NCBI GenBank assembly: GCA_023384135.1 | Contig: JAHDXS010000001.1 | Location: 1,029,878-1,093,877 of the forward strand | Length of the DNA: 64,000 nt | Reading direction: 5' to 3' | From: Alphaproteobacteria bacterium | GTDB taxonomy: Bacteria; Pseudomonadota; Alphaproteobacteria; Micavibrionales; Micavibrionaceae | Shown here: one piece after another, positions 8,189-15,868 of the stretch | How positions within the stretch are numbered: position 1 is the first letter of the stretch | Layout of the letters: each line of letters opens with the position of its first letter | The notes under the pieces: model-generated | The model's database searches: none | What the model saw: only the letters and a program-made list of their open reading frames with translations | Told to the model about the DNA's origin: nothing | Translations under genes and position numbers: made by a program

Positions 8189-9127
8189 CTACCCCACGTA
8201 ATAGAAATAACGCACGCAATGGAAGAACAGCGGCGCGGTGAGCGAAAGCGAGTCGATCCGGTCGAGAATCCCGCCATGTCCGGGAATAAGATTACCGGAA
8301 TCCTTGATCTGCAAATCGCGCTTGAGCGCGGAAAACGTCACGTCCCCGATGAAGCCCGTAACCGCGATCACCGCCCCCATGAACAGCGCGAACGGCAGCG
8401 AAAACGGCGTCAGCAGCGGCGCGATTAGCCCGGCGACGGCGATCGTGGTCAGCGCGCCGCCGATAAACCCCTCCCATGTCTTCTTGGGGCTGACCTTCGG
8501 CACGATCTTGTGCTTGCCGAACAGCTTGCCCCAGACATACTGCGCCACGTCGTTGCCCTGATTCAAAACCGCAAGGAACATAATGAGGCCCACATGCCCT
8601 TGCAGGGCATTGGAATACTGCATCAGCATGGCCGCATGCGAAACGGCGAAAACCGTAATCATCAGGCCCCAGCTGATCTTCGCCGTGGAGTCCAGAAACC
8701 CCTCCGTCTGCCCCGCGATAATCAGGCGGAACGGCAAAAGGAAGAACACCCACACCGGGATGAACACGATAAATAATCCATACAGCCCGTTCGCCACGAA
8801 ATAATACTGCACCGGGATCGCAAGATAAGCCCAGAACAGCGCCCGCCGGTCCGCCTTGCGCAGCGGCACGATGGAGAAATATTCCTTGAGCGCCAGAAAG
8901 CTTAAGAAAGCGAAAAATATCACCGAAACGACCGGAGAAGTCAAAATCGCCAGCGAGAAAATGGCGATCATGAACCACCAGCTTTTGACCCGCGCCCCCA
9001 GCTCCCCGTAATGATTTTCGGTATCGTTCCGGCGCAAAAAATAAACAATCGCGCTGGCGATGATCAAAACACCGAACACGCCCGCGATGCTGAGATGAAC
9101 GGGATTTGAGGGAATAAGACTAAACAT
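8189..9127 (-). CDS. CdsA-family phosphatidate cytidylyltransferase, YnbB-like
   Basis: 312 residues with about eight membrane helices. It would make CDP-diacylglycerol from phosphatidate and CTP. The CdsA signature region is present: VSPKKTWEGFIGG near residue 212 and, towards the end, LKRDLQIKDSGNLIPGHGGILDRIDSL. The long N-terminal region and its place between plsC and a CDP-alcohol transferase recall E. coli YnbB rather than the housekeeping CdsA beside uppS. It overlaps the upstream transferase by 8 bases. Confidence 0.9.
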   Translation of the reverse strand: MFSLIPSNPVHLSIAGVFGVLIIASAIVYFLRRNDTENHYGELGARVKSWWFMIAIFSLAILTSPVVSVIFFAFLSFLALKEYFSIVPLRKADRRALFWAYLAIPVQYYFVANGLYGLFIVFIPVWVFFLLPFRLIIAGQTEGFLDSTAKISWGLMITVFAVSHAAMLMQYSNALQGHVGLIMFLAVLNQGNDVAQYVWGKLFGKHKIVPKVSPKKTWEGFIGGALTTIAVAGLIAPLLTPFSLPFALFMGAVIAVTGFIGDVTFSALKRDLQIKDSGNLIPGHGGILDRIDSLSLTAPLFFHCVRYFYYVG

Positions 9128-9809
9128 CCTCGCCCTCCGGCCCGCCCGGCAACCCCGGCCCCGACTCCAGATGCCAGTGCGCCGCGCTCAGGCGCCTCCA
9201 CACCGTAAAGGCGCTCCCGGCAATAATCACGACCAGCGCGAAGGCCAGCAGCGTCCCGGTTGAGAACATCAGCCCCTCGAACGGAGTCAAGAAAATGGCG
9301 ACCGCCGCCACGCCCATCCGGTGCGGCTTGGCCATCGGCCCGGAAAAATCCACCGGCGCCCCGAGGCTGCGCCCCAATGTCCGCGCATAGGCGGTCATCA
9401 CAGCCATCAGCGCCGCGCCCCAGCCAAGGATTCCCCCGAACAGGCCAAACGACACCGCATACCCCATGCCCACAAAAATCAGTGCGTCCGCGATCCGGTC
9501 CGGCACGTCATTGTATAACTCGCCGGAAGGCGTGCTCTTTCCACCCTCCACCGCCACCAGCCCGTCGAACAGGTTGCACAGCACCCGCCCTGCGATCCCG
9601 GCCAGCGCCAACAGCATGAAAAGAAAACCCAAAAACCCCGGAAAGGCCGTCATCCCGACGCACGCCACCCCGGCCAGCGCGGCAAAGCCCATACTGGCCA
9701 GTGAGATATGGTTGGGAGAAATATCCTTTTGCGATAAGATGGTAGCCGCCTTCTGGACGGCTTCAAGCTTGCGGACCTTGAGCGGGCGGCGGGCTTCGGA
9801 ATCGATCAT
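9120..9809 (-). CDS. CDP-alcohol phosphatidyltransferase family protein, YnbA-like
   Basis: 229 residues, multi-pass membrane enzyme that would join CDP-diacylglycerol to an alcohol head group. The signature is altered: NLFDGLVAVEGG, followed 10 residues on by GELYNDVPDRIAD. The first Asp of D(x)2DG is Asn and the AR pair is AV, but the last acidic residues are kept. This fits the YnbA branch. The head group cannot be deduced. It is the first gene of the operon with the CdsA-like and PlsC-like genes, divergent from the reductase at 9868. Confidence 0.8.
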   Translation of the reverse strand: MIDSEARRPLKVRKLEAVQKAATILSQKDISPNHISLASMGFAALAGVACVGMTAFPGFLGFLFMLLALAGIAGRVLCNLFDGLVAVEGGKSTPSGELYNDVPDRIADALIFVGMGYAVSFGLFGGILGWGAALMAVMTAYARTLGRSLGAPVDFSGPMAKPHRMGVAAVAIFLTPFEGLMFSTGTLLAFALVVIIAGSAFTVWRRLSAAHWHLESGPGLPGGPEGEDV

Positions 9810-9867
9810 AGGGGGCGCTTTCCATGATGAATGAACCAGCCCCCTTTATACCAGAATAAGGCAACCC

Positions 9868-10983
9868 ATGAAACGCGTGTTGATCATCGGCGGATACGGA
9901 CAGTTCGGAAGCCTCATCGCCCGCGCCCTCGCGCCGGACCGCAGCATCGCGCTCATTCTGGCGGGCCGTGACGGCGAAAAAGCGAATGCCTTCGCAAAAA
10001 CCCTGCAATCGGTTAATCCGGTTGAAACCTGCGCCGGCGACATCCGCAAAGACCTCGCGCACCTGCTCGAAACCGCGCGGCCCGACATCGTGATCCACAC
10101 CGCAGGACCCTTTCAGGATCAGGATTACAGCGTCGCGAAAGCCGCCATCGAACACGGAAGCCATTACATCGACCTCGCCGACGGGCGCGACTTCGTGGCC
10201 GGTATAGGCACACTGGACAAACAGGCGAAAGCCGCAAATCTTTGCGTCATCGCGGGCGCAAGCTCTGTCCCCGCCCTGTCCTCCGCCGTGATCGAGCAAT
10301 ACAGGCCCGCTTTCAAAACGCTCGAAACCATCGAATACGGCATCAGCACCGCCCAAAAAACGGGGATGGGCCTCGCCACCGCCCACGGCGTCATGAGTTA
10401 CGCCGGAAAACCCTTCAAGACCATGATCAACGGGGAGATGCAGATTGTCCACGGCTGGCAGGGTCTTAAATATCATAGATTTTCCGGGCTGGGCCGCCGC
10501 CCGCTCGGTTATTGCGATATTCCCGACCTTCAACTGTTTCCGGCTTTGCACAAAGACCTGAGGACTCTGCAATTCCGCGCGGGCACTGAACTCTCCACCC
10601 TGCACCTCAGCCTATGGCTGCTCAGCTGGCCCGTGCGCTGGCACATCGTCAAATCGCTTGATCCGCTCGCCGCGCCGCTTTTGAAGCTGGCAAAAAAATT
10701 CGATATTTTCGGCACGGATCGGAGCGGATTCTATATGGCCCTGAGCGGAACGGACAGACAAGGCGCACCACTCGCCATAGGCTTCGATCTGACCGCGAAG
10801 CAAGGCCACGGCCTCAACATCCCCGCCACGCCCGCCACCCTGATCGCCCAAAAACTCGCCGCCGGGGAGAAAATCCCCCCCGGCGCTGTACCCTGCATCG
10901 GCATCTTGAGCCTTACGGATATACTCAGCGCACTCAAACCTTACGAGATCGGGTGGCAGACATGGCAGAAAACCGCCAGATAG
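9868..10983 (+). CDS. Saccharopine dehydrogenase-like NAD(P)-binding oxidoreductase
   Basis: 371 residues. The N-terminal Rossmann fold begins MKRVLIIGGYGQFGSLIARAL (GxGxxG variant). It continues with ILAGRDGEKANAF and IVIHTAGPFQDQDYSVAKAAIEHGSHYIDLADGRDF, classic for the saccharopine dehydrogenase/trans-enoyl reductase superfamily. Related proteins often end in DUF4166; this one does not, and a stand-alone DUF4166 gene lies at 5869-6546. It is divergent from the lipid operon, which suggests but does not show a lipid substrate. Confidence 0.8.
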   Translation: MKRVLIIGGYGQFGSLIARALAPDRSIALILAGRDGEKANAFAKTLQSVNPVETCAGDIRKDLAHLLETARPDIVIHTAGPFQDQDYSVAKAAIEHGSHYIDLADGRDFVAGIGTLDKQAKAANLCVIAGASSVPALSSAVIEQYRPAFKTLETIEYGISTAQKTGMGLATAHGVMSYAGKPFKTMINGEMQIVHGWQGLKYHRFSGLGRRPLGYCDIPDLQLFPALHKDLRTLQFRAGTELSTLHLSLWLLSWPVRWHIVKSLDPLAAPLLKLAKKFDIFGTDRSGFYMALSGTDRQGAPLAIGFDLTAKQGHGLNIPATPATLIAQKLAAGEKIPPGAVPCIGILSLTDILSALKPYEIGWQTWQKTAR

Positions 10984-11079
10984 TTCTTAAGATTTTCATA
11001 ACAACAATAAGCCGCAAATCTATGGGAGTTTTGTCAGAAATTTGAACAAAAAGGGGGTGCGCCCAACCCGTTAGCACGT

Positions 11080-11099
11080 TATAATAACATGTTGTTATT
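11080..11099 (+). promoter_or_regulatory. Candidate -10 box overlapped by a perfect inverted repeat
   Basis: TATAAT at 11080-11085 is overlapped by AATAACA-TGT-TGTTATT (11083-11099), a perfect 7+3+7 inverted repeat. It sits 48-67 bases upstream of the CpaC-N-terminal-like gene and could be a repressor site over its promoter. No good -35 was seen. Confidence 0.4.
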
Positions 11100-11146
11100 T
11101 TTCTGTTCTTTTGCGTACCCGCTCCGCCAATCAGGTCATACTCGTC

Positions 11147-11815
11147 ATGAAAGACACCAATGCGAAGCCCAAGGGCAAACTCTATGCGTCAATCCGGCTG
11201 CTGGCTGTGGCCGCTGTTCTTGCCGCGTGTTCATCCCTGCCCTCATGGGCCGCCGAACCCGCGCAACCGCCCGCAGACCTGCCGCAGGTCGTGACCGAGG
11301 CATCCGCACCCGCCGGGTTACCGACGCTTAAGGAAACCACGCACCCGACCATTCATCTCAGCCCCGACGACACCCATCTTGTGAAGTTAGACAAGGACGC
11401 GGGCCTTGTTGTGGTCGGTAACCCCGAACATGCGAATGTCATCGCCGACTCGACTCGCACACTCGTGGTCATCCCGCGCAATCCGGGCGCGACCTATTTC
11501 ACCGTCATGGCATCCAACGGCGAAATTTTGATGCGGCGCATGGTCATCGTTGCTGGGCCGGAACAAAATTACGTGCGCGTCAAGAACACCTGCCGCAGCG
11601 GCGGAAGCAAAAACTGTAACGAAAACAACATCTACTTCTGTCCTGACACCTGCCATAAGATCCTGCTGGGAACGGAGGAAATCTCTGTAGACGATAAAGA
11701 TGTCCCCGGTGGCGGAGAACAGCAAAGCGCCGATAACGCTCCGCGGCCCGAAGATAAGGCCGCAGCCGACGCCGCCGCTGATGAAGAAGCCGCGCAGCAA
11801 GGCACAGAGGAATAA
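11147..11815 (+). CDS. Secreted protein with pilus-formation (CpaC/RcpA) N-terminal domain
   Basis: 222 residues from ATG 11147. An N-terminal export signal ends either at a lipobox-like LAAC (C28) or at SWA-AE. Residues ~75-150 (IHLSPDDTHLVKLDKDAGLVVVGNPEHANV...VVIPRNPGATYFTVM) match the beta domain found at the N-terminus of CpaC secretins. There is no secretin domain. After it comes a four-cysteine stretch (TCRSGGSKNC...YFCPDTC) and an acidic Ala-rich tail. It lies just before tadD and is probably an accessory of the Tad outer-membrane complex. Confidence 0.75.
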   Translation: MKDTNAKPKGKLYASIRLLAVAAVLAACSSLPSWAAEPAQPPADLPQVVTEASAPAGLPTLKETTHPTIHLSPDDTHLVKLDKDAGLVVVGNPEHANVIADSTRTLVVIPRNPGATYFTVMASNGEILMRRMVIVAGPEQNYVRVKNTCRSGGSKNCNENNIYFCPDTCHKILLGTEEISVDDKDVPGGGEQQSADNAPRPEDKAAADAAADEEAAQQGTEE

Positions 11816-11890
11816 ACCAAGGATAAAACGTCAAACGACAAAAACTGGATAACAGCAAAAACCACCAAGCTCACCGGGAAACTGAAAACG

Positions 11891-12577
11891 ATGAAGAAAA
11901 TCTCGCCACTGGTCCTCTTGACCGCAGCCATGCTCAACCTCACCGCCTGCCAAACCACCGGATCAGATAAAAACGGTGCCGATCTGGCCAAACAGCAGCA
12001 AAGCGCGAAAATCGACGCGGCCATTGACAAGGCACTGGCCGAGGGCGGCGAAATCAACCTCACGGGCGCCCTGCTCGCGCTGGAACGCCAGTACAAACAG
12101 GACAGCACCAACCCTGACAAGGCCTTCAAATACGCCAAAGCCCTTCGTCAATCCGACTACGCCAACCGCGCCGCGATCGTGCTGACCCCCTTCGCGAAGG
12201 CACCAGACGCACAGCCGCATATCATCTCTGAAATGTCCTCAATCGAACTGGCCCTCGGCAAATTCAAGAGCGCCGAGACCTATGCCCAGCAAGCGGTCAT
12301 TAAGAATCCTCAGGATTACATCGCGTATCAAAATCTCGGTATAGCACTGGAATCTCAGGAAAAGCATGAAGCCGCCGAACGCGCATTCCGCAAGGGCCTG
12401 GAAACCTGGAAGGGTAACCCCACGGCGATCATGAACAACCTCGCGCTCAATCTGGCCACGCAGGGCTACATCGACGAAGCCATACAGATATTGGAAAAGG
12501 CGCAGGCCCTTTCACCTGACCGCATAGAGATCGAGCGCAACCTGCGCATCGTCCGCGCACTGGGCGAAACGTCCTAA
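11891..12577 (+). CDS. tadD: TadD-like TPR lipoprotein of the Tad pilus system
   Basis: 228 residues. The signal peptide ends in LTAC (C20 of MKKISPLVLLTAAMLNLTAC), so this is a lipoprotein. Tetratricopeptide repeats cover roughly residues 75-220 (AYQNLGIALESQEKHEAAERAFRKGL and AIMNNLALNLATQGYIDEAIQILEKA). TadD-type proteins act as pilotins/assembly factors for the Tad secretin. It is 75 bases after the CpaC-N-terminal-like gene, on the opposite strand to the main Tad operon, and is followed by a strong terminator. Confidence 0.85.
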   Translation: MKKISPLVLLTAAMLNLTACQTTGSDKNGADLAKQQQSAKIDAAIDKALAEGGEINLTGALLALERQYKQDSTNPDKAFKYAKALRQSDYANRAAIVLTPFAKAPDAQPHIISEMSSIELALGKFKSAETYAQQAVIKNPQDYIAYQNLGIALESQEKHEAAERAFRKGLETWKGNPTAIMNNLALNLATQGYIDEAIQILEKAQALSPDRIEIERNLRIVRALGETS

Positions 12578-12599
12578 TAGGATTTTTACAGAGCTTTAA

Positions 12600-13163
12600 T
12601 CAGGGGCCGCAACACGGCCCCTTTTTAGTGGCGGTCGGATGATTCCACGGCATCTTGGCCAGAAGCATCGCAAGCCCGCAAAAGCCCGTATACCCGGCGA
12701 AAAACAGCGCCCCGCCGATCAGCCCGGCCAGAACGAACCCCAGCATCAGACCGGAAAACCCGAGCAGCACCAGAAACGCAACCATCGCCCCGGCAATCAT
12801 CTGCACCTGCCGGAAAATCGAGAAACGCGGCGCAGGCCCGAGCGAAACGGTTGGAAACCCGGCATCTTTCCAAGCGGAAATCCCGCCCTCGATATTATAA
12901 ACCGCATGCAAGCAGCGCCCATCGCCCGCAATAACCGCGCAAGCCTGTTGTCCGCGCCCGCCCTTGAGACACTGGAACAGAATCTTGCGATCCTGAGGAA
13001 TCTTCAACTGCTCTGTGAGCGACCCAACAGAGGCCAGAGGCACGGAATGCGCGTAAACGATATGCTCCTGCGCAAACTCGTCGGGCTCCCGCACGTCGAT
13101 CAGGATCGCCTCACCCGCCGCCAGCCAATCTGCCGCCTGCTGAACATTGATTGCCTGTGTCAT
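12600..13163 (-). CDS. Rhodanese-domain protein with C-terminal DUF2892-like membrane domain
   Basis: 187 residues. Residues 1-110 form a rhodanese domain (LIDVREPDEF, GGISAWKDAG) with catalytic Cys65 in FQCLKGGRG; it would carry a persulfide. Residues ~115-170 form two membrane helices as in DUF2892. The start is MTQAINV (13163), just after the ArsR stop; an ORF start inside the ArsR gene is less likely. The last residues (GPCCGP) are encoded by the hairpin of the convergent tadD terminator. It sits in one unit with a BigR/SqrR-type sensor, pointing to sulfide or persulfide handling. Confidence 0.9.
   Translation of the reverse strand: MTQAINVQQAADWLAAGEAILIDVREPDEFAQEHIVYAHSVPLASVGSLTEQLKIPQDRKILFQCLKGGRGQQACAVIAGDGRCLHAVYNIEGGISAWKDAGFPTVSLGPAPRFSIFRQVQMIAGAMVAFLVLLGFSGLMLGFVLAGLIGGALFFAGYTGFCGLAMLLAKMPWNHPTATKKGPCCGP
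12603..12626 (+). terminator. Intrinsic terminator of the tadD unit
   Basis: GGGGCCG-CAACA-CGGCCCC followed by TTTTT; a 7-bp perfect stem 26 bases after the tadD stop. It lies inside the 3' end of the convergent rhodanese gene. Confidence 0.85.
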
Positions 13164-13164
13164 T

Positions 13165-13467
13165 TCATCTCTCCTTGCAAAACGATTCATAAAGTGTGCC
13201 CATGATGGTCATGACCGCCTCATGCGCGATGCGGTAATAAAGTATCCGGTGGTCGCGCCGGAAATCGACGATGCCTTCGGCCTTGAGCTTGCCAAGATGC
13301 TGCGACATCGAGGTTTGCGCGATCCCTGTCGCCTCAATCAACTCGCTGACGCTCTTTTCGCCCTCCGCAAGCTGACAGAGGATCATCAGCCGATGCGCAT
13401 TGGCCAGCCCCTTGAGAAATCCGGCGGCCTCGTCGGCCTTGTCCAGCATCCTGTCCAAACCTTTCAT
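13165..13467 (-). CDS. ArsR-family persulfide-responsive repressor (BigR/SqrR type)
   Basis: 100 residues with an ArsR winged-helix fold; the recognition helix is TGIAQTSMSQHLGKLKAEGIV. Only two cysteines occur, Cys31 (LMILCQL, helix 2) and Cys97 (YESFCKER, last helix), 66 residues apart. BigR and SqrR use a redox pair with this same spacing (Cys42/108 and Cys41/107), which forms a tetrasulfide bridge on exposure to reactive sulfur. It is directly followed by the rhodanese gene and is divergent from an AhpD-like gene across a perfect palindrome. The sensor call is inference from these facts. Confidence 0.88.
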   Translation of the reverse strand: MKGLDRMLDKADEAAGFLKGLANAHRLMILCQLAEGEKSVSELIEATGIAQTSMSQHLGKLKAEGIVDFRRDHRILYYRIAHEAVMTIMGTLYESFCKER

Positions 13468-13503
13468 AAGCCACCTGTAATTTGCGCTTTACATTTCATA
13501 AAA

Positions 13504-13517
13504 TTATGATATCATAA
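13504..13517. promoter_or_regulatory. Probable operator of the BigR-like repressor
   Basis: TTATGATATCATAA is a perfect 14-bp palindrome in the 77-base divergent gap, surrounded by AT-rich sequence. ArsR repressors of this type bind AT-rich palindromes, so it could control both directions. Confidence 0.6.
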
Positions 13518-13544
13518 AAATATAAATTGTAAAGGAGAAAAACA

Positions 13545-13889
13545 ATGGCAAAAGATTACAAACAGATCACCAAGGACATCTCGCAATATATCGGGGAATT
13601 GAAAAAACTGGCTCCCGACGCGATGCAGGGCTTCTACGCCCTCTCTAAAAACGCCACCGCCGACGGCGTTCTGAGCGAAAAGACCAAGGAATTCATCGCT
13701 CTGGCCATCGGCGTAACGCAGCGCTGCGACGGCTGCATCGGCTTTCACACCAAGGCTCTGCACAAGCTGGGCGCGACAAAGGAGGAAGTGGCGGAAGTGA
13801 TGGCGATGTGCGTCTATATGGGCGGTGGACCGACCCTGATGTACGCGGCGGACGCCCTGCGCGCCTTCGATCAGTTCAGCGCGGAATAG
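13545..13889 (+). CDS. Carboxymuconolactone decarboxylase / AhpD-like protein
   Basis: 114 residues in the AhpD-like fold. LSEKTKEFIALAIGVTQRCDGCIGFHTKAL has the redox CxxC (C61, C64) and His68 of the alkylhydroperoxidase AhpD core. Such proteins reduce peroxides or act as disulfide reductants; they are not true decarboxylases when CxxC is present. It has a strong AAAGGAG ribosome site. It is divergent from the BigR-like repressor and probably part of its regulon. Its stop lies 3 bases from that of tadC (convergent), with no terminator seen. Confidence 0.88.
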   Translation: MAKDYKQITKDISQYIGELKKLAPDAMQGFYALSKNATADGVLSEKTKEFIALAIGVTQRCDGCIGFHTKALHKLGATKEEVAEVMAMCVYMGGGPTLMYAADALRAFDQFSAE

Positions 13890-13891
13890 GC

Positions 13892-14854
13892 CTAACCGCC
13901 GACTCCGGCTGCGGCCGCCTTGATCCCGGCAGGACCGAGAATGATGATGAACAACGCCGGAAGAAAGAATAAAATCATCGGCACCGTAAGCTTGGGCGGT
14001 AAGGCAGCAGCCTTCCGCTCGGCTTCGGCCATGCGCATGTCGCGCAACTCTTCGGACATCACGCGCATCGCCTGCGAAATGGAGGTCCCGTACTGCTCTG
14101 CTTGAATCAGCGCGGTGGCAAACGATTTACCCGCACCGCTGCCCACGCGCCGTGCAAAATCCTGCAACGCCTGCCGGCGGTCGTTCAGCATCGCCATCTC
14201 GGCGCTCAGAATCCCGAGCTCCTCCGCCAGAATGGGCGAATGCTCCGCCACCTCCGTCGCCACGCGCTCGATGGTCTGTTCCAGCCCGATACCGCCCTGC
14301 ACGCAAATCAGCATCATGTCGAGCGAGTCCGGAAAACTGAGATTCAATTCCTGCTGACGCTTCTGAATCATATTTTTAATAAGAATATCCGGCAACTTGA
14401 AACCGGCCAGCGCAGCCGTGAGCAGGATGATAGAAGCCATACCGTCGGAAAACTGTTTTTCCTCGGGAATCTTGGACAGGAAAAGCATACCCAAAACAAC
14501 GAACAGGACCGGCAAAACGACCCGCGCGATCATAAACCGCAAAGGCGCCTTGGGATTCCGGATGCCCGCCTGGAGCAGCTTTTCCCTCAGTTTTTCGCCC
14601 ATCTTCCCCGCAAGCTGTTGCACGCGGAAAAAGCTGGACATCGAATCCTTTGCCGAAAGCGACGCCTCTTGCCCTCGGTTACGGCTCGCATCTCTTGTCT
14701 GCTGGTATAGGTCCTTGCGCCGCTTTTCGATGATCGCGATGGACTTTTCCTTCTTGTCGGAATTTTGCAGATAGGGAAAGGCGATCCCGACGACGGTCGC
14801 AGCTGCCGCAATAGAGGCCAGAAGCGTAATAATGGTTTCGTTATCCAGTTCCAT
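13892..14854 (-). CDS. tadC: Tad pilus inner-membrane platform protein TadC
   Basis: 320 residues of the type II secretion F family. An N-terminal helix is followed by a basic cytoplasmic region, a membrane pair (PLRFMIARVVLPVLFVVLGM; ASIILLTAALAGFKLPD), the GspF-type domain (FPDSLDMMLICVQGGIGLEQTIERVATE) and a C-terminal helix (PMILFFLPALFIIILGPA). With TadB it forms the platform on which the ATPase drives Flp polymerisation. It is the last gene of the operon, 28 bases after tadB. Confidence 0.93.
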   Translation of the reverse strand: MELDNETIITLLASIAAAATVVGIAFPYLQNSDKKEKSIAIIEKRRKDLYQQTRDASRNRGQEASLSAKDSMSSFFRVQQLAGKMGEKLREKLLQAGIRNPKAPLRFMIARVVLPVLFVVLGMLFLSKIPEEKQFSDGMASIILLTAALAGFKLPDILIKNMIQKRQQELNLSFPDSLDMMLICVQGGIGLEQTIERVATEVAEHSPILAEELGILSAEMAMLNDRRQALQDFARRVGSGAGKSFATALIQAEQYGTSISQAMRVMSEELRDMRMAEAERKAAALPPKLTVPMILFFLPALFIIILGPAGIKAAAAGVGG

Positions 14855-14882
14855 AGCAAATGTTCCTTATCAAACGCAAAGC

Positions 14883-15860
14883 TCAAACCTTGAAGTTGAT
14901 CATGGCCTTCATGACGAAGATACCCATGCTCATCCAGACAACCGAACCAGCCACAAGCCACTTCCCGGTCGGGGTGGTAAACAGAATCATGATGTAGTCG
15001 GGATTAAGAAAATAAAGCCCCAAAGCCACCAGAATAGGCAAGGCACCAATAATCGAAGCCGAAGCGATCGCCTCAGACGAGAGTGCGACGATCTTGCGCT
15101 TCAGGCGGAACCGCGCCCGGATGACGTTGGCAAGATTGGTCAGAACCTCCGACAAGCTCGAACCCGTCTGCGCCTGAATAGCCAGCCCGGTGGCAAACAT
15201 CTGCATTTCCGTGAGCGGCATCCGCTTGGTGGCGTCCAGCGCCGCCTCATGAAGGGGAATCCCGATTTTCTGCTTGTCGTAAACGCGGGACATTTCCTCA
15301 CCAACGGGCCCCTCAAACTCCCGCGAAATCATGGCGACAGCCTCGGAAACGGGCATACCGGCTTTAAGCAGCCGGACGATCGCCTCAAGGGCATCGGCGA
15401 ATTCGGCCAGAAAATTTTTCTGCCTGCGCTTGATCAAAAACCGCAGAACAAAACGCGGAAGCCCCAGTGTCCCGATCAGCGGCATAAGGCCGATGACGTA
15501 ATTCGACATACCTAAGAAATACGCCCCGGCCGTCATGGCGATTCCGCACAGAAACGACATCATCCAGAATTGCTTGGGCGTAATTTCAAGGCCCGCCTGC
15601 CCCAGCTTCATGGCGATCGTGACTTTCTTTTTGCCCTTATGCTCTTCTTCCTTGCTCTCCTTAAGCTTGCGGGCAATTTCGGCGCGTCGCCTGTTCTGAA
15701 CGTCACGCTCATTACTCTTGTTTTCGTTCCCAGAGCTTCCGCGTATGACCGCCAGCTTGCCTTCCCGGGCCTTGCTGTCCTTGTTCATGAGGACAGCGGC
15801 GACGACCCCGAAGACCAGAAAAACAATAGATGCGATGAGAACGATCTGAACCAGCGTCAT
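14883..15860 (-). CDS. tadB: Tad pilus inner-membrane platform protein TadB
   Basis: 325 residues of the type II secretion F family: an N-terminal membrane helix, a highly charged linker (residues ~30-90), two helices, the GspF domain (FADALEAIVRLLKAGMPVSEAVAMI; MQMFATGLAIQAQTGSSLSEVLTNLANVIR) and C-terminal helices. It lies 8 bases downstream of the ATPase gene and pairs with TadC. Confidence 0.93.
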   Translation of the reverse strand: MTLVQIVLIASIVFLVFGVVAAVLMNKDSKAREGKLAVIRGSSGNENKSNERDVQNRRRAEIARKLKESKEEEHKGKKKVTIAMKLGQAGLEITPKQFWMMSFLCGIAMTAGAYFLGMSNYVIGLMPLIGTLGLPRFVLRFLIKRRQKNFLAEFADALEAIVRLLKAGMPVSEAVAMISREFEGPVGEEMSRVYDKQKIGIPLHEAALDATKRMPLTEMQMFATGLAIQAQTGSSLSEVLTNLANVIRARFRLKRKIVALSSEAIASASIIGALPILVALGLYFLNPDYIMILFTTPTGKWLVAGSVVWMSMGIFVMKAMINFKV

Positions 15861-15868
15861 GGCGTTTC

